Shown one piece after another: positions 8,846 through 18,237 of a DNA stretch of 64,000 nt. Within the stretch, counting starts at the first letter, position 1; every line of letters starts with the position of its first letter. Location: positions 200,815 to 264,814 of the forward strand of contig NZ_JBQKJT010000002.1 in the NCBI RefSeq assembly GCF_052117125.1, written 5' to 3'. A program made the position numbers and the translations under genes. This stretch comes from Avoscillospira_A sp052117125. Lineage in GTDB: Bacteria; Bacillota; Clostridia; Oscillospirales; Oscillospiraceae. Under the pieces are notes generated by a model that was given only the letters and a program-made list of their open reading frames with translations, was not told where the DNA came from and ran no database searches.

Positions 8846-11281
8846 TCACTGGCGCAGGCCGGTCCGGTCGCCGCCGGTTTCCGGCACCGGCATCGGCAGC
8901 TCCTTGGCGGGCTGGGGCTCCGGTTCCGGCTCCGTGGGGACGTCGTTCTTCTGGCAGGGACCGAAGTCCAGCGCCGCCTCGATGACGGCGTCCACATGGC
9001 GGACGGTGATAAAGTTCAATGCCTTGCGCACCGTCTGGTCGATCTCCTCCAGGTCCTTCTCGTTGGCGGCGGGGATGATGACGGTTTTGACGCCGTGGCG
9101 CAATGCCGCCATGGTCTTCTCCTTCAATCCGCCGATGGCCAGGACCCGGCCCCGTATGGAGATTTCACCGGTCATGGCAATGTCCCGGCGGACCGTAGCC
9201 CCGGTCAGGGCCGACACCATGGCCGTGCAGACGGTAATACCCGCCGAGGGGCCGTCCTTGGGGACCGCGCCCTCGGGGAAATGGACGTGGATATCCTTGG
9301 TCTGGTAAAAATCCGGAGCAATGCCGAACTTGGCGGCCCGGGACCGGATATAGCTCATGGCGGCGTGGGCCGACTCCTTCATGACGTCGCCCAGGTTGCC
9401 GGTCAGCTCCAGCTTGCCGGTGCCGTCCACCACGTTGACCTCCACCTCCAGCGTCTCGCCGCCCACGGAAGTCCAGGCCAGACCCGTCACCAGACCCACC
9501 TGGTCGGTGGCGGGCTTTTCATCGGGCAGGTACCGGCGGACCCCCAGAAATTCCTCCAGATTGGCTCCGGTCACGGTGATGCGCTTGGGCGCGTTGTCCG
9601 AGACAAACCGCATATCGGCCTTGCGGCAGATGGCGGCCATCTGCCGTTCCAGATTGCGGACGCCGGATTCCCGGGTGTAGCAGGTGATGGTCTCCCGGAT
9701 GGCCTCGTCGGTGACCCGCAGCTGCTGTTTCGTCAGACCGTGGCGGGCCATGACCTTGGGTAGCAGATGGTCCTTGGCAATGCGCAGCTTTTCCTCGTCG
9801 GTGTAGGAGCTGAGCTCGATGACCTCCATGCGGTCCAGCAGGGGCCGGGGCACCGTGTCCAGGGTGTTGGCCGTGGTGATGAACATGCACTCCGACAGAT
9901 CGAAGGGCAATTCAATATAGTGGTCCCGGAACGCGCCGTTCTGCTCGCTGTCCAGAACCTCCAGCAGCGCCGCCGACGGGTCGCCCTTATAGTCGGCGCC
10001 CATCTTGTCGATCTCATCCAGGAGCATCAGCGGATTGCGGGTACCGGCCTGCAAAATGCCGTTGATGATCCGGCCCGGCATGGCGCCGATATACGTTTTG
10101 CGGTGGCCGCGGATATCGGCCTCATCATGGACGCCGCCCAGGGAAATGCGGGCCAGCTTCCGGTTCAGACTCTTGGCGATGGACATGGCGATGGACGTTT
10201 TGCCGGTGCCGGGAGGGCCTACCAGACAGATGATCTGTCCCGGCAGCTCCGGGGCCATCTTCTTGACGGCCAGCACCTCCAGGACCCGCTCCTTCACCTT
10301 GTCCAGGCCGAAATGGTCGTGGTCCAGCAGCTTTTTGGCGGCCTTGACGTCCACCCGCTCCTTGGTGCGCTCGTTCCAGGGCAGCTCCAGGCAGATGTCC
10401 AGATAGTTGCGGATGACGGCGGCCTCCGAAGAGCCGCCGGGCTGACGGGCCAGCCGCTGGACCTCCTTGTGGAGCTTCTTATCCACCTCTTCCGGAAGCT
10501 TGAGGGCCTCAATGCGCTCCTCGTACTCGAGAATCTCGCTGTCCTCGTCGTCCCCCAGCTCCCGCCGCAGGACCTTCATCTGCTCCCGGATATAGTATTC
10601 CTTTTGGCTGCGGTTGACGCTCTCCTGGACCTTTTCCTGGAGCTCGTTTTCCAGCCGCAGAACCTCGATCTCCTTGGCCAGCATGGCGCTGATGACGGCG
10701 GCCCGCTTGGTGGGAACCAGCTGTTCCAGAACCCGCTGCTTGTCGCTGTAGGAAATGGAGGCGTTCTGGGCGGCAAAGTCCGCCACATAGCTCAAATCCT
10801 CCGAGGCAAACACCTGATGAAGCCCCTCCTGGACCGACTTGGGCGTCAGCTCCAGGAACTGGTCGAACAGCTGCAAGCACTGCCGCAGCAGCGCTTCGCT
10901 GCGGACGGCGTCGGGGTTGTACTTGCCGTCGGGCAGCAGCTCCACCCGGCCCCGGAAAAAGGGCTCCTCCTGAATCCACTGGGTCACATGGGCCCGGTAT
11001 TCGCCCTCCACCAGAATGCGCACCGTGTCGCCGGGCAGCTTCAGCACCTGGCGGATATGGGCCACGGTGCCAATCTCATAGAGGTCGTCCATGGAGGGGT
11101 CATCGGTGGCCACGTTCTTCTGGGCAACCAGAAAAATCTCCTGGTTGGCCCGCATGGCCTCGTCCACGGCCCGGATGGACTTTTCACGGCCCACGTCGAA
11201 GTGGACCAGCATTTTGGGAAATACACACAGTCCGCGCAGCGCCAGCACCGGCAGCCGCTCAGACAGGATGATATCGTTCAT
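8846..11281 (-). CDS. lon: ATP-dependent protease Lon (endopeptidase La)
   Basis: Homohexameric AAA+ protease that degrades misfolded and regulatory proteins, 811 residues. It has an N-terminal LonN substrate domain, a coiled helical linker, an AAA+ module with Walker A GPPGTGKTS and Walker B LMLLDEIDKMG, and a C-terminal protease domain with Ser679 in PKDGPSAGITV and Lys722 in GGLKEKT forming the catalytic dyad. An extra acidic, Pro-rich tail of about 35 residues (for example TEPEPEPQPAKELPMP) extends past the normal end. It lies downstream of clpX and directly upstream of engB. Confidence 0.98.
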   Translation of the reverse strand: MNDIILSERLPVLALRGLCVFPKMLVHFDVGREKSIRAVDEAMRANQEIFLVAQKNVATDDPSMDDLYEIGTVAHIRQVLKLPGDTVRILVEGEYRAHVTQWIQEEPFFRGRVELLPDGKYNPDAVRSEALLRQCLQLFDQFLELTPKSVQEGLHQVFASEDLSYVADFAAQNASISYSDKQRVLEQLVPTKRAAVISAMLAKEIEVLRLENELQEKVQESVNRSQKEYYIREQMKVLRRELGDDEDSEILEYEERIEALKLPEEVDKKLHKEVQRLARQPGGSSEAAVIRNYLDICLELPWNERTKERVDVKAAKKLLDHDHFGLDKVKERVLEVLAVKKMAPELPGQIICLVGPPGTGKTSIAMSIAKSLNRKLARISLGGVHDEADIRGHRKTYIGAMPGRIINGILQAGTRNPLMLLDEIDKMGADYKGDPSAALLEVLDSEQNGAFRDHYIELPFDLSECMFITTANTLDTVPRPLLDRMEVIELSSYTDEEKLRIAKDHLLPKVMARHGLTKQQLRVTDEAIRETITCYTRESGVRNLERQMAAICRKADMRFVSDNAPKRITVTGANLEEFLGVRRYLPDEKPATDQVGLVTGLAWTSVGGETLEVEVNVVDGTGKLELTGNLGDVMKESAHAAMSYIRSRAAKFGIAPDFYQTKDIHVHFPEGAVPKDGPSAGITVCTAMVSALTGATVRRDIAMTGEISIRGRVLAIGGLKEKTMAALRHGVKTVIIPAANEKDLEEIDQTVRKALNFITVRHVDAVIEAALDFGPCQKNDVPTEPEPEPQPAKELPMPVPETGGDRTGLRQ

Positions 11282-11322
11282 GGTTACACTCTCCTTTCCG
11301 GGGAATCCTCCGCGGAAATTGA

Positions 11323-11350
11323 CAAAAGGGGGCCGTTTGGCCCCCTTTTA
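11323..11350 (-). terminator. Rho-independent terminator of clpX
   Basis: Minus-strand hairpin AAAAGGGGGCC / GGCCCCCTTTTG with an AAAC loop, between clpX and lon. The short T-run suggests partial read-through into lon. Confidence 0.7.
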
Positions 11351-11417
11351 TGGCAAGTATTGGGCCGTCGGGGGGTTCTCCGTCGGGCATGCGCCATCAT
11401 CGGGGCCCATGGCCCGA

Positions 11418-12692
11418 TTACGACGCGTCGGCAGAGCCGGCCTCCGGCAGCACGGCCCGCTCGTCCCGAAACACCTGGGGCTTAGCGCCGTTGCGGACGC
11501 TGTCCGCCGTCACCAGGACCCGGGTGATGGTGGGGTCCGAGGGGATCTCGTACATGATACCGGTCATGACGTCTTCCAGGATGGCCCGCAGGCCACGGGC
11601 GCCGATTTGCCGCTCCATGGCCTTTTCAGCCACGGCCTCCAACGCCTCCTGCTCAAAGTTCAGCTCCACATGATCGTATTCCAGGAGCTTGGCGTACTGC
11701 TTGCACAGGGCGTTCTTGGGCTCCGTGAGAATCTTGATCAAATCCTCCTTCTGGAGGCTCTGCAAACTGGTGATGACCGGCAGACGGCCCACCAGTTCGG
11801 GGATGATGCCGAATTTCAGCAGGTCATGGGGCTGCACTTCCCGGAACAGCTCGCCCACGTCCCGGTTCTTCTTGCTCTTCACCTCGCCGCCGAAGCCGAT
11901 GGAGCTGCGGTCGGTACGGCGGCCGATGATCTTGTCGAGACCGTCAAAAGCGCCGCCGCAGATGAAGAGGATGTTGGTGGTATCAATTTGAATAAATTCC
12001 TGCTGGGGGTGCTTGCGTCCGCCCTGGGGCGGCACATTGGCCACAGTGCCCTCCAGAATCTTCAAAAGCGCCTGCTGGACGCCTTCGCCGGACACGTCGC
12101 GGGTGATGGAGGTATTTTCGCTCTTACGGGCAATCTTATCCATCTCATCGATATAGATAATGCCCCGCTGGGCCAGTTCTACATCGAAATCGGCGGCCTG
12201 CAGCAGCCGCAGCAGAATGTTCTCCACGTCCTCGCCCACGTAGCCGGCTTCGGTGAGGGTGGTGGCATCGGCGATGGCAAAGGGGACGTTGAGAATCTTG
12301 GCCAGGGTCTGGGCAAAGAGGGTCTTGCCGCTGCCCGTGGGGCCGATGAGCAGAATGTTGCTCTTCTGCAATTCCACATCGGAGGCGTTGCCCTCGAAGT
12401 AGATGCGCTTATAGTGGTTGTAGACGGCCACCGACAGGGCCATCTTGGCCTCGTCCTGCCCAATGATATAGCCGTCCATATATTCCTTGATCTCTTTGGG
12501 CGTGGGCAGTTTCTCCGGCAGCACCAACTGGTGGTCCGTGTCGTCCACCATCTCGTCGTGCAGAATGCTGGAGCACAGCTCGATGCACTCATTGCAGATA
12601 TAGACGTTGGGCCCGGCGATCAGCCGCACCACCTGATCCTGGGTCTTGCCGCAAAAGCTGCAGCGCACGCTGCGCTCGTCGTTGCGCGCCAA
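11418..12692 (-). CDS. clpX: ATP-dependent Clp protease ATP-binding subunit ClpX
   Basis: AAA+ unfoldase that feeds substrates to ClpP, 424 residues. The N-terminal C4 zinc domain is intact (CSFCGKTQ, later YICNECIELC), followed by Walker A GPTGSGKTLF, Walker B IIYIDEMDKI, the GYVGEDVE pore segment and the IGF loop for ClpP docking (RSSIGFGGEVKSK). It lies 75 bases downstream of clpP across a hairpin that may set the ClpP:ClpX ratio. A family-normal protein with high confidence. Confidence 0.98.
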   Translation of the reverse strand: MARNDERSVRCSFCGKTQDQVVRLIAGPNVYICNECIELCSSILHDEMVDDTDHQLVLPEKLPTPKEIKEYMDGYIIGQDEAKMALSVAVYNHYKRIYFEGNASDVELQKSNILLIGPTGSGKTLFAQTLAKILNVPFAIADATTLTEAGYVGEDVENILLRLLQAADFDVELAQRGIIYIDEMDKIARKSENTSITRDVSGEGVQQALLKILEGTVANVPPQGGRKHPQQEFIQIDTTNILFICGGAFDGLDKIIGRRTDRSSIGFGGEVKSKKNRDVGELFREVQPHDLLKFGIIPELVGRLPVITSLQSLQKEDLIKILTEPKNALCKQYAKLLEYDHVELNFEQEALEAVAEKAMERQIGARGLRAILEDVMTGIMYEIPSDPTITRVLVTADSVRNGAKPQVFRDERAVLPEAGSADAS

Positions 12693-12729
12693 TGGAATGC
12701 CTCCTTCTGTCTGTTCAAAAACCGACTTC

Positions 12730-12757
12730 GGCGCATCAGACGGCTGTCCGATGCGCC
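12730..12757 (-). promoter_or_regulatory. Intercistronic hairpin between clpP and clpX
   Basis: An 8-base-pair stem GGCGCATC / GATGCGCC with a 12-base loop, followed on the minus strand by GAAGTCGGTTTTTG. It looks like a weak terminator or processing site that would lower clpX relative to clpP. Confidence 0.5.
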
Positions 12758-12767
12758 TTGGCCGTTG

Positions 12768-13352
12768 TTACCGTTTGGGGTATACGATCTTGTCGATGAG
12801 ACCGTATTCCACGGCCTCCTCGGCGGGCATAAAGTTGTCGCGCTCGGTGTCGATGGCGATCTGCTCAATGCTCTTGCCGGTGTTCTCCGAGAGGATCTTA
12901 TTGAGCTTCTCCCGGGTCCGCAGCATCCACTCGGCCTGGATTTTGATATCCGAAGCCTGACCCCGGGCGCCGCCGGAGGGCTGATGGATCATGATTTCGG
13001 CGTTGGGCAGAGCCATGCGCTTGCCCTTGGCGCCGGCGGACAGCAGGAACGCGCCCATGCTGGCGGCCATGCCGATGCAGATGGTGGAAACGTCGCACTT
13101 GACGTAGTTCATCGTATCGTAGATGGCCATACCGGCTGTGACGGAGCCGCCGGGGGAATTGATATAAAACTGAATATCCTTATCGGGGTCCTGTGCCTCC
13201 AGATACAGCATCTGGGCGACGATCAGGCTGGCGGTCGTATCGTTGACCTCCTCGGAAAGCATCACAATGCGGTCGTTAAGCAGCCGGGAAAAAATATCAT
13301 AGGACCGCTCGCCGCGGCTGGTCTGCTCCACGACATAGGGAACTAGGCTCAT
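12768..13352 (-). CDS. clpP: ATP-dependent Clp protease proteolytic subunit
   Basis: Tetradecameric serine protease working with ClpX, 194 residues. The triad positions are clear: Ser98 in GMAASMG, His123 in IMIHQPSGG and the Asp in IDTERDNFM near 172. No propeptide beyond the short N-terminus MSLVPYVVEQ is needed. The start at 13352 has AAGGAGA upstream; an extension of 11 codons is possible but lacks family support. It follows trigger factor, as in many Firmicutes, so folding and degradation genes are co-expressed. Confidence 0.98.
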   Translation of the reverse strand: MSLVPYVVEQTSRGERSYDIFSRLLNDRIVMLSEEVNDTTASLIVAQMLYLEAQDPDKDIQFYINSPGGSVTAGMAIYDTMNYVKCDVSTICIGMAASMGAFLLSAGAKGKRMALPNAEIMIHQPSGGARGQASDIKIQAEWMLRTREKLNKILSENTGKSIEQIAIDTERDNFMPAEEAVEYGLIDKIVYPKR

Positions 13353-13406
13353 GGGGTTACTGTCTCCTTTCGTTGGATGAAACATTCTAACCGCCTGACC
13401 GGAAAA

Positions 13407-14849
13407 TTATTCCTCGGTCTTGGTCTCCGTCTCGGCCTTCTTGCGGGTGGTGCGCTTCTTGGGCTTTTCCTCGCCCTCGGCGGCCTCAGCGGTCTCGTCG
13501 GCCTTCTTCTTGGTGGTGCGCTTCTTGGCGGGCTTCTTCTCAGCCTCGTCCTCGGCGGTCTCCTCGGCGGCCTTGGGCGCCACGGCCACGGCGCTGTCGG
13601 CGATCAGACGGACGGCCTTACGGGTGGCCAGGTCGATCTTCAGGCTCTCTGCGGGCAGCGCGGCCTTGACCTTCTCCAGCTCCATGGAATACTGCTCGGC
13701 CAGGGAGGCGTACTCGGCCTCGATCTCCTCCTCGGAGACCTCGATCTTCTCCTCCTCCACAATCTGGCTCAGGAGCACATTGGCGCGGACGGTCTTCTCG
13801 GCCATGGGACGCATGTTGGCACGCAGGCCGTTCAGGTCGCCGCCCATCATCTTGGCATAGTCGTCCATCTTCATGCCGCTGGCCTGCAGCTGGTAGCCGA
13901 ACTGCTCCATCTGCTTGTCCACCTGCTCGTCGATCATGCAGGCGGGAATCTCACAGGTCATGTTGTCGGCGGCCATGGTGACGGCGGTGTTGTCAAACTC
14001 CTGGTCCACGGTGCGCTGGCGGTTCTCGGTGAAGCGCTTGCGGATGTCCTCCTTCAGGGCGTCCAGGGTATCGAACTCGGACACGTCCTTGGCGAACTCA
14101 TCGTCCAGCGCGGGGCGCACGGTCTCCTTGACCTCGTGGACCTTGCACTTGAAGACGGCGGGCTTGCCGGCCAGCTCGGGGGTGTACTGCTCGGGGAAGG
14201 TCACTTCCACGTCCTTCTCCTCGTCAGCCTTGACGCCCACCAGGGCCTCTTCAAAGCCGGGGATGAACTGATGGGAGCCCAGCTTCAGGACATAGCCCTC
14301 GGCCTTGCCGCCGTCGAAGGGCTTGCCGTCCACAAAGCCCTCGAAGTCGAAGACCAGGGTATCGCCCATTTCTGCGGCGCGCTCCACGGTGGAGATGCGG
14401 GCGTTGCGGTCGGCCATGCGGTCCAGCTCGGCGGCGATCTCCTCGTCGGTGACGTTGACCTCGGCCTTGGGAACCTCCAGGCCCTTGTACTGGCCCAGAG
14501 TGACCTCGGGATACAGAGCGGTTTCGATGGTCAGAACGACGGTGCCGTCCTCTTCCTTGTTCAGGTCGACAACGGAGGGCATGCCCACGGCGTTCAGCTT
14601 CTGCTCCACAACGGCCTTCTCGTAGATCTCGGGGAACAGCTCATTGACGGCGTCCTCAAAGAACACCTCGGCGCCGTACATACCCTCGATGACCTTGCGG
14701 GGGGCCTTGCCCTTGCGGAAGCCGGGGATGGCAATGTGCTTGCGGTTCTTCAGATAGGCCTTGTTGAGACCGTTCTCAAAGGTATCCTTGGCAATCGCTA
14801 CCACGATTTTGGCATTGCCGTTCTCTTTCTCAACGCTCTTTACGTTCAT
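13407..14849 (-). CDS. tig: Trigger factor with long charged C-terminal tail
   Basis: Ribosome-bound chaperone and peptidyl-prolyl isomerase. Of 480 residues, the N-terminal ribosome-binding domain carries the signature GFRKGKAPRKVIEGMYGAEV, the PPIase domain contains AAEMGDTLVFDFEGFVDGKP, and the alpha-helical chaperone arms follow. Unusual is the final ~60-residue Lys/Glu/Thr-rich tail with repeats of the type KKRTTRKKAETE, longer and more basic than in model species; such tails occur in some Clostridia and are probably disordered. It heads the clpP-clpX-lon-engB series and has its own promoter. Confidence 0.96.
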   Translation of the reverse strand: MNVKSVEKENGNAKIVVAIAKDTFENGLNKAYLKNRKHIAIPGFRKGKAPRKVIEGMYGAEVFFEDAVNELFPEIYEKAVVEQKLNAVGMPSVVDLNKEEDGTVVLTIETALYPEVTLGQYKGLEVPKAEVNVTDEEIAAELDRMADRNARISTVERAAEMGDTLVFDFEGFVDGKPFDGGKAEGYVLKLGSHQFIPGFEEALVGVKADEEKDVEVTFPEQYTPELAGKPAVFKCKVHEVKETVRPALDDEFAKDVSEFDTLDALKEDIRKRFTENRQRTVDQEFDNTAVTMAADNMTCEIPACMIDEQVDKQMEQFGYQLQASGMKMDDYAKMMGGDLNGLRANMRPMAEKTVRANVLLSQIVEEEKIEVSEEEIEAEYASLAEQYSMELEKVKAALPAESLKIDLATRKAVRLIADSAVAVAPKAAEETAEDEAEKKPAKKRTTKKKADETAEAAEGEEKPKKRTTRKKAETETKTEE

Positions 14850-14917
14850 TGGTGTATTCCTCCTATGTGGTGGGCTGCCGGTGGGCAGCCATATTGCACC
14901 GAATTATATGCCGTACT

Positions 14918-14946
14918 ATTCTAGCAGAAATCCCGGCGCATTTCCA
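14918..14946 (-). promoter_or_regulatory. Promoter of tig-clpP
   Basis: Minus strand TGGAAA, 17 bases, TAGAAT with an extended -10 TGC. The ~65-base leader ends with AGGAGG before the tig ATG. Confidence 0.55.
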
Positions 14947-15001
14947 CTGTTTTTTTCAACATTTCCCGGTTTTCCGAAAAAAACCGGCCATTCCACCGCC
15001 G

Positions 15002-15688
15002 TCAGCGGAGTTTTTGGGGGGTGAAGTTTACATAATCAGCCGCCAGCAGCCGGTAGACGATACCGTCCACCTCCCCTTCCACAGCCAGGCGGTGGGACGG
15101 CCCGTGGAGATGGCCGTAGCAGCACGTCCGGACACCGTAGCGGTGGAGCAGAGCGAGAATCTCCGGGCAGCGGTAGCCCCGGTAGAGGGGCGGATAGTGG
15201 AGAAAGCACAATTTTTCTTTCTCCCCCGCCGCTTTCAGCGACGCCTCCAGCCGCAGGACCTCCCGGTTGTAGACCTTCTCATTGTGGGTGCCGCCGTTGT
15301 CCTCCTCAAAGAACCAGCCCCGGGAACCGCACAGGGCCACATCCTCATAATAGAGACAGTTGTTGTGGAGCAGTTCCAGGTTGGTAAAGCCGTGGGCCTC
15401 GCAGAACTTCTGGAACTTGTTGGCCGTGGACCACCAGTAATCATGGTTCCCCTTGAGGAGAATTTTCCGGCCGGGAATCTCGTTGACAAAGGCAAAGTCG
15501 GCGGCGGCGGCTTCCAGGCCCAACGCCCAGCTGATATCGCCCATCAGCACGGTCGTGTCGTCGGGGCCGATCACGGACAATCCCTGCCGCAGCTTGTCCA
15601 TATAGCCCACCCATGCGCCGCCGAAGATATCCATGGGTTTGTCGGCGCCCAGACAAAGGTGCAGGTCGCCCATGGCGTATAGGGCCAT
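15002..15688 (-). CDS. Metallophosphoesterase family protein
   Basis: Calcineurin-like phosphoesterase of 228 residues with the complete metal-binding series: GDLHLCLG (7-14), LMGDISWALG, LKGNHDYWW and YGHLHGPSH. Clostridial proteins of this type are annotated only as metallophosphoesterases; the natural substrate is not known. The start overlaps the last base of the thrC stop, so it is the distal gene of the thrC transcript. The metabolic relation to threonine synthesis is unclear. Confidence 0.88.
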   Translation of the reverse strand: MALYAMGDLHLCLGADKPMDIFGGAWVGYMDKLRQGLSVIGPDDTTVLMGDISWALGLEAAAADFAFVNEIPGRKILLKGNHDYWWSTANKFQKFCEAHGFTNLELLHNNCLYYEDVALCGSRGWFFEEDNGGTHNEKVYNREVLRLEASLKAAGEKEKLCFLHYPPLYRGYRCPEILALLHRYGVRTCCYGHLHGPSHRLAVEGEVDGIVYRLLAADYVNFTPQKLR

Positions 15689-17175
15689 TACACGAGGGCC
15701 TCCCGGACCACATCGGTCATCTGCTGCTTCTCCACCACCTGGTCGAAGCGCCGGGCCTTGCCCTTGAGACCGGCCAGGGGCGCGGGAGCCGCCTTGCCGG
15801 AGACCTCTGCCAGCTGGTCGAGAATTTCCACGCCGGTCCGCTGGTCCGTGACGCCCAGGGCCGTCAGAACGCTGTCGCAGAACTTGAAGGGGCTGGCCGT
15901 GGACACCACCACCGTGGGGGTGGCGTCGCCGGTGGCGGCCCGATGGTCCATCATCACCGTATAGGCCACGGCGGTGTGGGTGTCCATGAGGTACTTGCCG
16001 TGGGAGAACACCTTGCCGATGGCGTTGGTGGTGCGCTCGTCGTCGCAGAAACCGCAGAGGAAATTGTCCTGGATTTTTTCCAGCATGTCCTTGGACACCT
16101 CATAGCGGCCGGTCTTGTTCAGCTGCTCCATATAGCCCCGGACCTCCGCGTCGGAACCGCTGAGCAGATACAGCAGCCGCTCCAGGTTGGAGGAGATCAG
16201 GATATCCATAGAGGGAGAAAGGGTGTTGTGGAAGGGACGGTTCCGGTCATAGATACCGGTGCGGATGAAGTCGGTGAGGACGTTATTGGCGTTGGAGGCA
16301 CAGAGCAGTTTGTCGATGGGCACGCCCATGCGCTTGGCGTAGTAACCGGCCAGAATGTTGCCGAAATTGCCGGTGGGAACGCAGAAATTGATCTTGTCGC
16401 CCATCTGAATGTCGCCGCGCTTGACCAGTTCGGCATAGGTGGCCACATAGTAGACGATCTGCGGCAGGACGCGGCCCCAGTTGATGGAGTTGGCCGAGGA
16501 CAGGAAGTAGCCGCGGCTTGCCAGCTCAGCGCGCAGAGCCTCATCGGAGAAAATGGTCTTGACACCGGTCTGGGCGTCGTCGAAGTTGCCCACCACGGCG
16601 CACACATCGACGTTTTTTCCCTCCTGGGTCACCATTTGCAGCTGCTGAATCTCGGAGACGCCGTCCTTGGGATAGAACACCATGATCCGGGTGCCGTCCA
16701 CGTCGCGGAAGCCCTCCAGGGCCGCCTTGCCGGTGTCGCCGGAGGTGGCCACCAGAATGCAGGCGGTCTTCTCCTCGCCGGTCTTGCGGAGGGACGCCGT
16801 CAGCAGATAGGGCAGCATCTGCAAGGCCATATCCTTGAAGGCGCAGGTGGGACCGTGCCACAGCTCCAGAAAATGGGTCTTGTGATGGGTGGAATGGATG
16901 GGCGTCACCGCCGCGTCGTTAAACTTGCCGGGGACGGCATAGGCCTTGGCGGCGTACTCCGCCAGCTCCACCTCGGTGAACTCGTCCAGATAGGCTTTCA
17001 TGACCTTGACCGCCCGCTGCTGGTAGGTCATACCCACCAGGTCCTGCAAATCCTGGGTGGTGAGGGCCGGAATGGACTCCGGCAGAAACAGGCCGCCGTC
17101 GCGGCTCAGGCCCTGGACAATGGCCTGGGCGGCGGAGTAACGGAGGGAGGAATCTCTGGTGCTGATGTACTGCAT
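15688..17175 (-). CDS. thrC: Threonine synthase
   Basis: PLP enzyme converting O-phosphohomoserine to threonine, 495 residues, the long fungal/enterobacterial-type form. The N-terminus MQYISTRDSSLRYSAAQAIV is diagnostic, and Lys114 in HGPTCAFKDMALQ is the PLP lysine. ATG 17175 is chosen over ATG 17181 because AGAGGT lies seven bases before it but only one base before the other. No hom or thrB is adjacent. A palindrome in the upstream region may be an operator. Confidence 0.95.
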   Translation of the reverse strand: MQYISTRDSSLRYSAAQAIVQGLSRDGGLFLPESIPALTTQDLQDLVGMTYQQRAVKVMKAYLDEFTEVELAEYAAKAYAVPGKFNDAAVTPIHSTHHKTHFLELWHGPTCAFKDMALQMLPYLLTASLRKTGEEKTACILVATSGDTGKAALEGFRDVDGTRIMVFYPKDGVSEIQQLQMVTQEGKNVDVCAVVGNFDDAQTGVKTIFSDEALRAELASRGYFLSSANSINWGRVLPQIVYYVATYAELVKRGDIQMGDKINFCVPTGNFGNILAGYYAKRMGVPIDKLLCASNANNVLTDFIRTGIYDRNRPFHNTLSPSMDILISSNLERLLYLLSGSDAEVRGYMEQLNKTGRYEVSKDMLEKIQDNFLCGFCDDERTTNAIGKVFSHGKYLMDTHTAVAYTVMMDHRAATGDATPTVVVSTASPFKFCDSVLTALGVTDQRTGVEILDQLAEVSGKAAPAPLAGLKGKARRFDQVVEKQQMTDVVREALV

Positions 17176-17200
17176 GGTCATTACCTCTATTCTTTGGGGC

Positions 17201-17224
17201 GATATGACACAATCGTGTCATATC
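17201..17224. promoter_or_regulatory. Palindrome upstream of thrC, candidate operator
   Basis: Perfect 10-base arms GATATGACAC / GTGTCATATC around a 4-base centre, between yraN and thrC. No T-run follows, so it is not a simple terminator. It lies 26 bases before the thrC start, where a dimeric repressor could block transcription or the fold could affect translation. Confidence 0.5.
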
Positions 17225-17273
17225 ACCCTTATTTTATTTTAACTATCATAGTCCTACGAATTTCGTCGAACGT

Positions 17274-17639
17274 TCAGAAAGCGTTCTCCAAATGAATGTA
17301 TTTCGGTCGTTTTGTGTCCAGCCCCTGGGGGGCGTAAACCTCCACCACATCAAACCGGGGCTGCAAGTCCGTTTCCCGCTGGGACAGATACAGCAAAGCC
17401 GCGCTGCGAAGCCGTTCCTGTTTGCGGCGGTCCACATACTCCCGGGCCTCGGCAAAATCGCTCCCGGCCCGGAGCTTGACCTCCACAAAGACCAGATACC
17501 GCCCCTTTTGGGCGATCAGGTCGATTTCCCCGAAGCGGCAGCGATAGTTGGCCCCCACGATCTGGTAGCCCTTTTGCCGCAGATGGTCGGCGGCCCGGGC
17601 TTCACCCCAGGGTCCCAGCAGATTCGGCTTCTTTTTCAT
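17274..17639 (-). CDS. YraN family protein (UPF0102), nuclease-like
   Basis: A 121-residue protein with the YraN pattern GEARAADHLRQKGYQIVGAN, then GEIDLIAQKGRYLVFVEVKL, the restriction-endonuclease-like E..D..ExK core. The family's cellular substrate is not established. It overlaps the 3' end of rnhB by 38 bases, the common Firmicutes rnhB-yraN arrangement, and probably ends the lepB-rbgA-rnhB transcript. Confidence 0.9.
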   Translation of the reverse strand: MKKKPNLLGPWGEARAADHLRQKGYQIVGANYRCRFGEIDLIAQKGRYLVFVEVKLRAGSDFAEAREYVDRRKQERLRSAALLYLSQRETDLQPRFDVVEVYAPQGLDTKRPKYIHLENAF

Positions 17640-18237
17640 AGAATTTCTTCAAAAAACTCTGCCGGTGGATGGGACAGGGGCCAAACTCCCGCAGGGCCGC
17701 GTAATGGCGTTTGGTGCCGTAGCCCTTGTGGACAGCAAAGCCATACGCCGGGTAGGTTCCGTCCAGTTCCTCCATAAGGCGGTCCCGGGTGACCTTGGCC
17801 AGAATGGACGCCGCCGCAATGGACGCGCTTTTGCCGTCGCCGCCGATGACGCAGCGGACCGCCACACCGTCGGGACTGGGTTCCCGATTGCCGTCCACCA
17901 GAGCCAGCTGGGGCCGGATTTTGAGATTGGCGATAGCCTGCTCCATGGCCTGGAACGTGGCCTGCAAAATATTGATCTCGTCGATGGTTTTCTCATCCAC
18001 CAAGGCAATGGCGTAGGCCGTGGCCTGTTCTGTAATGAGATCGTACAGCCCCCGGCGCTTCTTGTCCGTCAGCTTCTTGGAGTCGTTGAGGCCCGGCAGT
18101 TCCAGATGAGGCGGCAGAATCACCGCCGCCGCGCAGACCGGCCCGGCCAGGGGTCCCCGGCCCGCCTCATCCACGCCGCAGACCAATTCGATCCCCTCGT
18201 CAAAACAACCCTGCTCGATTTCCCATAAGTTTGTCAT
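17602..18237 (-). CDS. rnhB: Ribonuclease HII
   Basis: Removes ribonucleotides from DNA and RNA primers, 211 residues. The catalytic acidic residues are visible in GVDEAGRGPLAG (Asp23, Glu24), in LALVDGN and further on in KSASIAAASILAKVTRDRLM. The length is normal. The start overlaps the stop of rbgA by 4 bases and the end overlaps yraN by 38, so this is a tightly packed operon. Confidence 0.96.
   Translation of the reverse strand: MTNLWEIEQGCFDEGIELVCGVDEAGRGPLAGPVCAAAVILPPHLELPGLNDSKKLTDKKRRGLYDLITEQATAYAIALVDEKTIDEINILQATFQAMEQAIANLKIRPQLALVDGNREPSPDGVAVRCVIGGDGKSASIAAASILAKVTRDRLMEELDGTYPAYGFAVHKGYGTKRHYAALREFGPCPIHRQSFLKKFYEKEAESAGTLG

Noticed and set aside
13377..14924. Plus-strand Leu/Gly/His-rich frame of 515 codons
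   Set aside because: Antisense of trigger factor; low-complexity composition produced by the complement of Lys/Glu codons.
17201..17224. Terminator of the lepB-yraN operon
   Set aside because: No T-run follows the palindrome on the minus strand.
15613..17295. Plus-strand frame of 560 codons
   Set aside because: Antisense of thrC, whose PLP lysine and family sequence are clear.
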